DNA of 64,000 nt, from positions 1 through 64,000 of the forward strand of contig JACRJZ010000151.1 of NCBI GenBank assembly GCA_016219875.1. Reading direction: 5' to 3'. Position numbers and translations under genes: made by a program. Shown here one piece after another: positions 33,905 through 42,600 of the stretch. Position 1 is the first letter of the stretch, and each line of letters starts with the position of its first letter. This DNA comes from Verrucomicrobiota bacterium. Its GTDB lineage: Bacteria > Verrucomicrobiota > Verrucomicrobiia > Limisphaerales > JACRJZ01. A model generated the notes under the pieces. The model made no database searches. It was not told the origin of the DNA and saw only the letters and a list, made by a program, of their open reading frames with translations.

Positions 33905-35335
33905 ATGAAATCGCGCCACGATCAGCCTGGGGCAGCCAGTTTCACCTTTCGGACAAAGGACGATCCCCGATTTCGCCTACCCGCCCAAGCACCCCGGTGC
34001 GCTTTCGTTCACCTTCGTCAGTTGGCCGCACTTTTGTTGGTGGCCTTTGTGCCCCCTGCCCTGCTGGCTGACAACTGGCCCGCGTGGCGTGGCCCGGAGG
34101 GAACGGGCACTTGCCGCGAGAAGAAGCTGCCGCTGCGTTGGGGCACAAACCAGAACGTCCGCTGGCGCGTGCCGTTGCCGGCGCCCGGCAACTCAACGCC
34201 CATCGTCTGGAGCCAGCAGGTGTTCGTCACCCAGGCCACCCCAAAAGAGAACCGTCGCGACGTGATGTGCTTCGACCAGGGCGACGGGAGACTCCTCTGG
34301 CGGGCCGGCACGATCTGGACAGAGAAGGATTCCGGCGGCTCAGCGAATCCACCTTGCACGCCGTCGCCCGTGACCGACGGCGAGCGGGTGATTGCGTGGT
34401 TCGGCTCGGCAGGTGTTTTCTGTTTCGACATACACGGACGCGAGTTGTGGCGGCGCGACTTGGGCCGGCAGAAGCACGGTTGGGGCTACGCTTCGTCGCC
34501 GGTGCTCCACCGTGACCTCTGCTTGGTGAACTTCGGCCCCGGCCCAAAGAGCTTTCTTGTCGCGCTCGACAAACGCACCGGCCAGACCGTGTGGCAATAC
34601 GACGTGCCGTCCATCGCGGCCGACGCCAAGTGGGAAGACTACGGCGGCGACTTGAAGGACTGGAAGCGACTCGGCTCGCCCACGATGCCGGAAGTCACCG
34701 GCTCATGCGCCACGCCGCTGGTGGTGCGCGCGGACGGGCGGGAGGAACTCATTGTCACGTTGCCCTTGCGCGTGATCGCGCTCGCGCCGCAGACCGGCGA
34801 ACCGCTGTGGAGTTGCGACGGCTTGAACACCGGCGCTTACAGTTCGCCCTTCTTCGGCGATGGCTTGGTGGGCGCGACCGGCAGCGGCCTGCGCAACGCG
34901 GCGATGGCCATTCGACCGGGCGGTGAGGGCGACGTGACCGGGACGCATCGGGTCTGGGATCAGACACCGCCCGGCAGCAAGGGGTGCATTGGCTCCGGCG
35001 TGATTTGGCGCGGCCACATCTACCAGGTGACGATGATGGGCTTCGCCCAATGCCTGGACCTGAAGACGGGGCAGACGTTGTGGGACGAGCGCCTTACCGG
35101 CACGGGGGCGAAGAATTCCTCCTGGTCCTCTCCGCTGCTGGCAGGCGACCGGCTCTACGTGCCGAACCAGAACGGCGATGTCTTCGTGCTGCGGGCCGGC
35201 CCGAAGTTTGAGTGTCTGGCGACCAATTCAGTCGGGGGCGAGCCGATGAATGCGTCGCTGGCGGCGGCGGACGGCGCGCTGTTTCTTCGGACGGATCGGA
35301 GGCTCTGGTGCGTCGCGGAGGGAGAACCTCGGTAA
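33905..35335 (+). CDS. PQQ-like beta-propeller protein
   Basis: A 476-aa protein in the same family as 6592-7887: a hydrophobic stretch (LRQLAALLLVAFVPPALLA) precedes DNWPAWRGPEGTGTC, and blades such as PCTPSPVTDGERVIAWFGSA and SSPVLHRDLCLVNFGPGPKS follow. The ATG at 33905 leaves about 38 residues before the signal-like segment, unusually long, and no closer ATG or GTG was found, so the true start is uncertain. The frame is open further upstream to 33761. It is a predicted secreted or periplasmic scaffold rather than a proven dehydrogenase. Confidence 0.75.
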   Translation: MKSRHDQPGAASFTFRTKDDPRFRLPAQAPRCAFVHLRQLAALLLVAFVPPALLADNWPAWRGPEGTGTCREKKLPLRWGTNQNVRWRVPLPAPGNSTPIVWSQQVFVTQATPKENRRDVMCFDQGDGRLLWRAGTIWTEKDSGGSANPPCTPSPVTDGERVIAWFGSAGVFCFDIHGRELWRRDLGRQKHGWGYASSPVLHRDLCLVNFGPGPKSFLVALDKRTGQTVWQYDVPSIAADAKWEDYGGDLKDWKRLGSPTMPEVTGSCATPLVVRADGREELIVTLPLRVIALAPQTGEPLWSCDGLNTGAYSSPFFGDGLVGATGSGLRNAAMAIRPGGEGDVTGTHRVWDQTPPGSKGCIGSGVIWRGHIYQVTMMGFAQCLDLKTGQTLWDERLTGTGAKNSSWSSPLLAGDRLYVPNQNGDVFVLRAGPKFECLATNSVGGEPMNASLAAADGALFLRTDRRLWCVAEGEPR

Positions 35336-35414
35336 TGCGAGTGGCTATTACAGAACCCCGGAGATGACGTGAGACGAATCCTGCCTTTTTCCGCTGACCT
35401 CTGACTTCTGAACG

Positions 35415-35440
35415 GAGCCTCCTCACGTCGGCTGCTACAG
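35415..35440. repeat. Solo arm of the family 2 palindrome
   Basis: GAGCCTCCTCACGTCGGCTG onward (35415-35440) equals the inner half of a family 2 arm. No convincing partner arm lies within 100 bp upstream. It overlaps nothing coding and ends 2 bp before the response-regulator stop codon. Confidence 0.55.
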
Positions 35441-35442
35441 GT

Positions 35443-36132
35443 TCACGGCAACGCGCCGCTATGGACCCACTGAAAGGCGTGCTGAATGAGTTCGGTAGCG
35501 TTCTTGAGGTTGAGCTTCTCTTTGATGTACTCGCGGTAGGCTTCCACCGTGCGCACACTCAGGTGCAAGTCTTCGGCGATTTGGCGGGTGCCGCGGCCTT
35601 CGCCAATCATGCGGAAGACCTCCAGCTCGCGGTCGCTGAGCGAGTCGATGGGCGACCCGCCTTTCTTGAGGCCGCCGCTGACCAGTTGGTGGAGCAGGCG
35701 GGCCTGCATTTTGTCGCTGAGGACAATCTCGCCTTTGAGGACCTTGCGGATACCGACCAGGACGCTTTCCGCCGCTTCCTCTTTCATGATGTAGCCCAAG
35801 CTGCCGGCACGGAGGACGCGCTCGGCGTAGAGGGATTCGTCATGCATCGAGAGCACGAGCAAAGGCAGGTTGGGGTAGCTGGCCTTGAGGTTCTTGATCA
35901 ACTCGAGGCCGTTGCCGCCCTTGAGCGAAATGTCCACCACCGCCACGTCCGGCTTGAGACTGCCGGCCAGTTCGAAGCCTTTGGGCGCTTCTTCGGCTTG
36001 ACCGCAGACGCTGAGGTCCGGCTCCTGATTGATGAGTTGAGCCAACCCCTGGCGCAGGATCGCGTGATCGTCAATAAGAAGAATGCGAGTCTTGCCGTTC
36101 TTGCGGGTGGTGGGGTTGACGCGGGCTGACAT
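35443..36132 (-). CDS. NarL/FixJ-type response regulator
   Basis: This 229-aa regulator has an N-terminal receiver (ILLIDDHAILRQGLA with the acidic pair; phospho-acceptor Asp in VAVVDISLKGG; Lys in GYIMKEEA) and a C-terminal LuxR-type HTH (LSDRELEVFRMIGEGRGTRQ, SVRTVEAYREYIKEKL). It should bind DNA as a dimer after phosphorylation. It lies 10 bp after its kinase partner on the same strand, so the two are one operon. Target genes cannot be inferred. Confidence 0.93.
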   Translation of the reverse strand: MSARVNPTTRKNGKTRILLIDDHAILRQGLAQLINQEPDLSVCGQAEEAPKGFELAGSLKPDVAVVDISLKGGNGLELIKNLKASYPNLPLLVLSMHDESLYAERVLRAGSLGYIMKEEAAESVLVGIRKVLKGEIVLSDKMQARLLHQLVSGGLKKGGSPIDSLSDRELEVFRMIGEGRGTRQIAEDLHLSVRTVEAYREYIKEKLNLKNATELIQHAFQWVHSGALP

Positions 36133-36142
36133 GGCAACAGAC

Positions 36143-37744
36143 TTAGTGGGCCTCGGCCCGCGGTTTGAAGGTGACGGTCACCACGGTGCCGCCCACGGAG
36201 GAAGGCCCGATCTCGAACGTGCCTCCGATGCGGCGCGCCCGGTATTGCATGATTTTCAATCCCAGCCCTTCGGTGCGGCTGCCGGGCTTGAAGCCGGCGC
36301 CGTCATCCTCAATGCGAAGCACGTTCCTGTCCGCGTGGCTGCGCAAGGTGACGCGCACGTGTTGGGCCTTGCCGTGCTTGGCCGAGTTGTTGATCGCCTC
36401 TTGCACGATGCGGAAGACGTGCGTGGCGACAATGTTGTTGGTGATCTGCGCGGCGGAGTCGCAGTCCAGATGGCACTTGATGCGATAGAGACGCTCCACG
36501 GTCGAGGCCAGTTCCTGCAAACCGGTGACGAGGCCATTCTGCTCCAGTTCCACCGGGAAGAGGCCCCGCGCCAGATTGCGCGTCTGCGACAGCGCCTGCA
36601 TGACGAGCTTGCCGATCTCCGCGGCTTCGGTGGCCTCGTCGGAAAGTTGTTTGGCCGCCAGCTTGCGCTCCAGCGCCTTGCTGAGGAACGTGATTCCCGT
36701 CAAGTGCTGGCCCAGACCGTCGTGCAAGTCCTGGCCGATGCGCTGTTGCTCGCGGCTGCTGATTTCGAGAATCTCTTTCTCCAGTTTCTTGCGGTCGGTG
36801 ACATCCCGGACGACGGCGATGACTTCATCCTCGCCGCACAAGACGCTGTGGGCCTCGAAGTCCCGGAGGTAATCCGGCAGCAGGTGCTGGCAGGTAAAGG
36901 TCTGGATGCGCCGGGTCGAGAGCGTCAACTCCAGGTAGTGCATCGCCTGGCGGGCTACCTGGTCCGGCAACAACTCCGTCAGGTTCCGACCGACGAGTTC
37001 GATGGACGGCGTGAGGGGCGGGCTGTCTTTCGCCGGCTTGAACTCCAGGATCGTGCCGTCGCGGCGCAGGCGGAACACCATGTCGGGGACCGCGGCCAGC
37101 AACGCGCAGAGTTGGGCGTGGTTCTGCTGTTGCGTGGCCTCCAGGTTCTTCAAGTCCGTGACGTCTTCGGCGATGCCCAAGGTGTAGAGCGTTTCGCCCG
37201 AGCTATCCCGAATGGGGAACATCCGGTCCCGGATCCACCGCAACGATCCGTCCGGCCCCGCGACTTGATACTCGGATTTGTTCCTGCCTTCGCTCACTGG
37301 CTGGCTTGTCCGTTCATGCATCCGGTTTGAATTTCCGGGAGGAGTAGCACCAAGCCAGTCCTCAGGCAAGGCATAGCTTGCCTCACGGTACCGGTGCCAG
37401 ACCTGTTCGTAGCCGGGGCTGACGTAAATCAGCTCATTCGTTTCGGCATCGCTCAGCCAAAGAAATTTTCCCAGATACTGGCTCATCTGGCGGAACCGTT
37501 CCTCGCTCTCACGAAGTCCCTGCTCGGCCAGTTGGCGGCGGGAGGTTTCGACTTCAAGCAGGTCCAGCGCCTCCGCCAAGGTGAGCCGCGGCTTCAGCGG
37601 ATGGCCGCGGGGCAAGGCGGGCAGCGCGGGCGGCGGCCCGGCGCGGTGGGCGGCAGCAGGTTCCGCCATGGGCACCGACACGTCCATTTCGGCATTGGAC
37701 GCCTCCCAAATGCTGGGCTCTAAATGTTCAAGTTCGTTCGCCAT
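36143..37744 (-). CDS. PAS-domain histidine kinase (NarX/DegS type)
   Basis: This 533-aa sensor has no transmembrane segment, so it is likely cytoplasmic. After a 65-residue proline-rich start come PAS-like domains (RESEERFRQMSQYLGKFLWL, ITPSIELVGRN), then a HisKA_3 dimerisation helix with the acceptor His in GQDLHDGLGQHL and a HATPase domain (NNSAKHGKAQ, IEDDGAGFKPG, GLGLKIMQYRA). It pairs with the LuxR-type regulator 10 bp downstream. The first residues are MANELEHLEPSIWEASNAEM. Confidence 0.92.
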   Translation of the reverse strand: MANELEHLEPSIWEASNAEMDVSVPMAEPAAAHRAGPPPALPALPRGHPLKPRLTLAEALDLLEVETSRRQLAEQGLRESEERFRQMSQYLGKFLWLSDAETNELIYVSPGYEQVWHRYREASYALPEDWLGATPPGNSNRMHERTSQPVSEGRNKSEYQVAGPDGSLRWIRDRMFPIRDSSGETLYTLGIAEDVTDLKNLEATQQQNHAQLCALLAAVPDMVFRLRRDGTILEFKPAKDSPPLTPSIELVGRNLTELLPDQVARQAMHYLELTLSTRRIQTFTCQHLLPDYLRDFEAHSVLCGEDEVIAVVRDVTDRKKLEKEILEISSREQQRIGQDLHDGLGQHLTGITFLSKALERKLAAKQLSDEATEAAEIGKLVMQALSQTRNLARGLFPVELEQNGLVTGLQELASTVERLYRIKCHLDCDSAAQITNNIVATHVFRIVQEAINNSAKHGKAQHVRVTLRSHADRNVLRIEDDGAGFKPGSRTEGLGLKIMQYRARRIGGTFEIGPSSVGGTVVTVTFKPRAEAH

Positions 37745-38042
37745 AAACGCAGGTGGCAGATAGCAACTTCTTGCTGGCGTAACATTTTCTGTACCACCGC
37801 GCGCTGGCCCGCTCGGACCGCCGCAATTGGAGACGAACCGTGGCTAGTTTCTGGAAATTGCCTCCGTTCGTCCGTTGCCCTGCCCCTTGAGGTGAACTCC
37901 CTGCCGCGGAATCTGCCCTGCTTCAAGACAAGTTCCGTCACAAAGCTGGAGCGCCCAAAGAAGCGGGACAGCGGCCCGAACCGCCTCGCGAGCCACAGCG
38001 ATGTCACGCCGACGCTTTGGGGAGCGCCTGCCTTGCTGGACG

Positions 38043-38783
38043 CTATTCCTGCTTCTTGAGACGGGGCCGGCGGCGCAGCCCGTTCTGCAGCCACAAGCTC
38101 CACACCATCCACAACGCCTCCCGCACGATCTTGCCCGACATCTTCGAGGTGCCCTGAAAACGGTCGGTGAAGATGATCGGCACCTCGGTCACTTTCAGGC
38201 CTTGGCGCCAAATGCGGTGCGTCATCTCGATCTGAAAGCTGTAGCCGTTGGACTTCACCGTCTCAAGGTCGAGACTCAGGAGCGCGCGCCGGCGGAAGCA
38301 CTTGTAGCCGCCCGTGGGATCGCTGAAGGGCATCCCGGTGATGGTCCGCACGTACATCCCGGCGCCCATGCTCAAGACCAGCCGCTGCAACGGCCAGTTG
38401 ATGACCCGGATGCCGTCGCAGTACCGCGAGCCAAGCACCAGGTCCGCCTCCTGTGCGGCCTGGAGAAACTTCGGAATGTCGTCCGGGTTGTGCGAGAAGT
38501 CCCCGTCCATTTCCATGATGCAATCGTAATCGCGCGCCAAGGCCCACTTGAAGCCCGCGATGTAAGCGCGGCCCAGACCATTCTTCTCGGCGCGGTGCAT
38601 GACGTGGACCTGCGGATTTGACGCGGCGATCTCGTCTGCGAGTTGGCCGGTGCCGTCAGGCGAATTATCGTCCACGATCAACAGATCCAGCCGGACCGGC
38701 AGCGAGAACACTTTCCGGACGAGGTTCGGGAGGTTCTCCCGCTCGTTGAAGGTGGGGGTGATGACCAGGGTCTTGAAGTCCAT
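38043..38783 (-). CDS. Polyprenol-phosphate mannosyltransferase (DPM1-like GT2)
   Basis: This 246-aa GT2 transferase has VITPTFNERENLP, VDDNSPDGTG, EKNGLGRAYIAG, MDGDFSHNP (metal-binding Asp) and PTGGYKCFRR, all typical of dolichol- or undecaprenyl-phosphate mannose synthases. There is no C-terminal membrane pair, as in soluble family members. It would load a polyprenol carrier with a sugar for use at the membrane. No partner is adjacent. The 298 bp upstream of it, toward the histidine kinase, show nothing clear. Confidence 0.88.
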   Translation of the reverse strand: MDFKTLVITPTFNERENLPNLVRKVFSLPVRLDLLIVDDNSPDGTGQLADEIAASNPQVHVMHRAEKNGLGRAYIAGFKWALARDYDCIMEMDGDFSHNPDDIPKFLQAAQEADLVLGSRYCDGIRVINWPLQRLVLSMGAGMYVRTITGMPFSDPTGGYKCFRRRALLSLDLETVKSNGYSFQIEMTHRIWRQGLKVTEVPIIFTDRFQGTSKMSGKIVREALWMVWSLWLQNGLRRRPRLKKQE

Positions 38784-38802
38784 TCGCGGAAGAGGTCAGA
38801 GC

Positions 38803-38886
38803 GGAGTGATGGAGTGATGGAGTAGTGGAGTGCAGTGGCTGCTGGTCAAGATCGTGAATTTCATGACTCCATTACTCCATGACTCC
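38803..38886. repeat. Palindrome of GGAGTGAT units
   Basis: The left arm, GGAGTGATGGAGTGATGGAG (38803-38822 and on), and the right arm ending at 38886 (ACTCCATTACTCCATGACTC) are inverted with a few mismatches. Each arm repeats an 8-9-base GGAGTGAT unit. It sits between the mannosyltransferase start and the leuD stop. Confidence 0.7.
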
Positions 38887-38902
38887 AACGTCCCGTTCCC
38901 TC

Positions 38903-39457
38903 TCAGGCTTGCGCCGGAATCATGCCGGTCTTCCGGGCGTAGTTGAAAATGCCGCCGGCGTCCACCACCGGACGCACATCGCCGAGCGGCTTGAAAGCGT
39001 AGGTCTGGCCAGTCGAGTGGGCCTTCACCGTGCCCGCATCGAGATCGACCGTGACAACCTCGCCGGTCTGGAGCGCGTCGCACAAACGGTCCAGGCACTC
39101 GCACGGATAGAGTTCCCCGGTCGCGACGCAGTTGCGGAAAAAGATGCGGGCGAAGCTTTCCGCCAACACCACCTTGCAGCCCGCCGAGCCGAGCGCGATG
39201 GGCGCGTGTTCCCGCGAACTGCCGCAGCCAAAATTCTTCCCGCCGATGACGATGGGGTAGTCGCTGTCGAGCTTTCCTTCCTTCACGAAGCGGACCGGGT
39301 ATTGCGACTCCGGCAAGCCCCACAGCGCGTAGCTGCCCAGCTTCTCGTACTCCTCGGGAATGGTCGGCACGAGATTCAGGAACTGCGCCGGGATGATCTG
39401 GTCCGTGTCGATGTTGTCCCGCACCACGTAGGCTGGCCCTGTAAAAACAGATTGCAT
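38903..39457 (-). CDS. leuD: 3-isopropylmalate dehydratase small subunit
   Basis: LeuD forms the swivel domain of isopropylmalate isomerase, which with LeuC interconverts 2- and 3-isopropylmalate in leucine synthesis. Started at the ATG at 39457, it is 184 aa. VVRDNIDTDQIIPA and GGKNFGCGSSREHAPIAL are its hallmarks. No leuC is adjacent, so the subunits are separated. A frame open to 39559 adds 34 residues without homology. The motif order also fits related small-subunit homologues, for example of methanogen-type or homoaconitase-like enzymes. Confidence 0.88.
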   Translation of the reverse strand: MQSVFTGPAYVVRDNIDTDQIIPAQFLNLVPTIPEEYEKLGSYALWGLPESQYPVRFVKEGKLDSDYPIVIGGKNFGCGSSREHAPIALGSAGCKVVLAESFARIFFRNCVATGELYPCECLDRLCDALQTGEVVTVDLDAGTVKAHSTGQTYAFKPLGDVRPVVDAGGIFNYARKTGMIPAQA

Positions 39458-39565
39458 GGCGGGCAATGTGCGGAGAGGCGGCCCGGTTTTCAACCTGAAA
39501 ACAGGCGCAAACCGAGAAACTGCTGGAACGGCGGGCACCGGGACGGACGGCTCCACCAATGGAAA

Positions 39566-39595
39566 GCCCTCTCCCCAGAATTCTGAGGAGAGGGC
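39566..39595 (-). terminator. Hairpin between LamG gene and leuD
   Basis: Stem arms GCCCTCTCC (39566-39574) and GGAGAGGGC (39587-39595) pair perfectly, and the loop CCAGAATTCTGA adds another partial pair. On the minus strand it follows the LamG gene stop by about 37 bases and is followed by a short T tract, so it may end that transcript before leuD. Confidence 0.5.
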
Positions 39596-39631
39596 GAGTC
39601 AGACTCGGACGGCCTAATCGTGCCGCGCTGG

Positions 39632-42600
39632 TTACTCGGGCAGAAGCTTCACGTCGTCGATGTACCAGCCTTCCTCCGTCGGGAGAACCTGAGCATCAGT
39701 GTAAAGCCGGAACTCGAGGACGATGCTGCGGCCCAGAAGCTGCGGCGGCAGGGGCAGAGTGCGGAGTTCATAGCCGGTCGTGGCGCCGGCTTCGAGGGAG
39801 AGTTGCTGCAACACGGTCGTCCCGGCCGCATCCAGCGCGTTCACGATCGCCCCGTGGAACGTCGTGTCCGGGTAGATGTCGCGCCATTGCTGGAAGGTCA
39901 GCGTGGCGCGGCTGACGCCGGTGAGGTTGATCACCGGCGAGCGCAGGTAGCAATCGCTGTAGGGCGCGGGGCTGCCGGTCAGACTGGTGGCGGCCACTTG
40001 CGTGCCGCTGACGGCTTGTCCCGGACCATTGACCGGCACGCCGATTTGCCAACTGTCTTCGGCGCCGCCATGCGTCCAGCCCGTCACGCCCGTCTCGAAG
40101 TCTTCCGAGAAGATGGCCGACTGGGCCAAAACCGCGAGACGATAGAAGGCCGTGTCACCGGCCGCCTTGTCGAACACGGCTTCACTTAAGCCGCCGCCCA
40201 GATCGGTGAACGTGACCGCGGTCTGCTCGGTCCAGTCCAGCGCCTCAAGCTGGCCTTTGCGCTGGACGAGGATCTGCCGGCCCGTGTACGGCGAGGAGAA
40301 CAGCAGTCGCACCTGGCTGGGCGTCGGGAAGCTGACTTCGCGGATGCGGAACGGCGTGAAGGGTTCATTTAGCGGTTTGCCCACCAGCCCGTTCTGGTAG
40401 ATGCCGTCGATTTCCTCCGGCGTCAGCGCGCGGTCCCACATGCCCAGGTCGTCCATGTAGCCATTGAAAAGCCGGACGATGGACAGGTTGGGGCCGAAGT
40501 TGCCAATGATGAGGTCGTTGGTGATGCCCGGCCCCAACAGGCCCGGCATCGGGTCCGCCAAGGCGCGGCCATTCTTGAAGAACTGGATGGTGCCGTCCTT
40601 GGCCACGATCGCCAGGTGTTGCCATTCATTCGTGGTGATCGAATTAGGCGGGGCGAGATACTCGGCTTTGTTCAGGCCGTAGAGCATAAACCGCGAGCCA
40701 GCGCTATAGAGGGTGAAGTCGAAGTTGATGTCCTTGCGCACGATACGCCCACGGTCGCCAATGAAGGTCATGGTGCGCGGGTTGATCCAGACGGAGATCG
40801 TGGCCTGGCCGTCGAGGTTGAGGTCGGCGGCGTGCGGCACGATGGCAAAGTCATCGGTTCCGTCGAAGTTCAGCGAGTTGCCGATCATACCCACGGTGCC
40901 GGACGCAGCACCGTTTTGGATGGCCGCATGGTGGCCGCGACCGGTGGCGTCGCTGGCGGTGGTGCCCGAGGCTTCGTCGAACGGCCAGTAGGCCACCAAG
41001 CCCACCGTGAGGTTGGTGACTTCCAGCACCGTCAACACCGCCGGCGGGGCGCTGACCTGTGAGCCAAGATCGTTCTGCACCGTGACGGTGTACTGGCCGG
41101 CGTCGGCGAGGGTCAGATTGGTCAAGACCAGTTTGTTGGTGTTGGAATCCAGAATGGACGCGCCGTCGTGTTGCCATTGGTAGGTCACGGGCCGTTTGCC
41201 GGTGGCGTTCACAAAGAAATCCACGGCACTGCCGACGTAGCGGGTGGCGGACTGCGGCTGCGCGACGATGACCGGCGGCCCGGCCACGTCGCGGCCGGCC
41301 AATTCCAGAATCTCCGCCTCGCTCAAGGTCCTGGCCCAGACGCCCACTTCATCCATCGCGCCGGCGAACAAGTTGGTCAACGTCGCGCTCTCGTCAGACT
41401 TGCCCAAGACCACGACGTTGGTATTGGCCGCGCCGAGATTGCCCGGCACCGGATCGCCGATGCGGAAGCCGTTTCTGTAAAAGCTGACCGTGCCGCCGGA
41501 GAAGACCACGGCGAAGTGCTGCCATTCATTGAGCTGCAGAATATTCTGCTGCGGCGCGGGAATGCCGTTGGCCCGCAGGGTCGCCCGCACGGTGCCGGGA
41601 TCGTCCACGGTTTCCAGGTCGAAGTGCGTGCCTTTGCGGAGAATCCGTCCCGTGTTCAGGTAATACGTGCCGGCGAACGTCAGGGTGCCGTAAGACGTGG
41701 GCCGAATCCAAAACGCGAACGTGGCGTCGCTGCCCAAGTTCAGGGAGGCGCTGTTGGCGGCCACCACGCGGTTGGATTGGCCGTCAAAGCTCAGCGCGTC
41801 ACCGACCGCGCCTGGCCCCCACTGACTGTCCGGATCCAGATAGTCCACCAACTGCCCGTCGCGCCCATGCCCGGACGTCTCCGCTGCGGTGAAGCCCGTG
41901 CTGTCTTCGAAGCTCCAGATCGCTTCCCGTCCATCGTTGATGCCCGTGACGGGCGTGACCGTCAGTGTGGCTGGATCACTGAGCAACTCTCCCTGATCGT
42001 TGGCCATGCGGCAGCGGTACTCGCCGGCGTCGGCTGGTTGGACATTGACCAGCGTGAGGACGTTGGACGTGGCGGCGCGGATTTCATTGGTGCCTTTGAG
42101 CCACAGGTAGTGCAACGGCTGCTCGCCGCGGGCGCGCACCTGCAGGACCGCGCTGCCGCCGGCGTAGCGCGTCTGGGACTGCGGCTGTTCCAGGATGGTG
42201 GGCGGTCCGCTTTGGCCGGCCAGTTGTTTGATCTCGAAGAGCGAGAGCGCCCGCTCCCAAATGCCCACCTCGTCGATCCTGCCATCGAACCTGGAGCCGG
42301 CGTTGGCCGCCGCGTAATCCGAGCCGATGCGCAGCGGCAGGGTGGTCGTGTCAACCGGCGCGGCCACCGCCCGTGTGCCTTTCAACTCCCCGTCCAGATA
42401 GATGCGGATCGCCTCGCCATCGAAGGTGCCGGCGATGTGATACCAACGGTTGGCCTCCAGGGCTTGGCCGATGCCGACGCCGAGGTTGGCGGCCGCCTTC
42501 TTGACCAGCAGGTTCATGCCGCCGACGCCGAGGCCGTTGGCGTCGCCATTGCCTTGCAGGAGGAAGAACGTGTTCTCCTTCTCCAAGAGGCGATAGGTGT

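Noticed and set aside
37745..38042. Possible small gene between kinase and mannosyltransferase
   Set aside because: Open frames on both strands lack signal, domain or start context.
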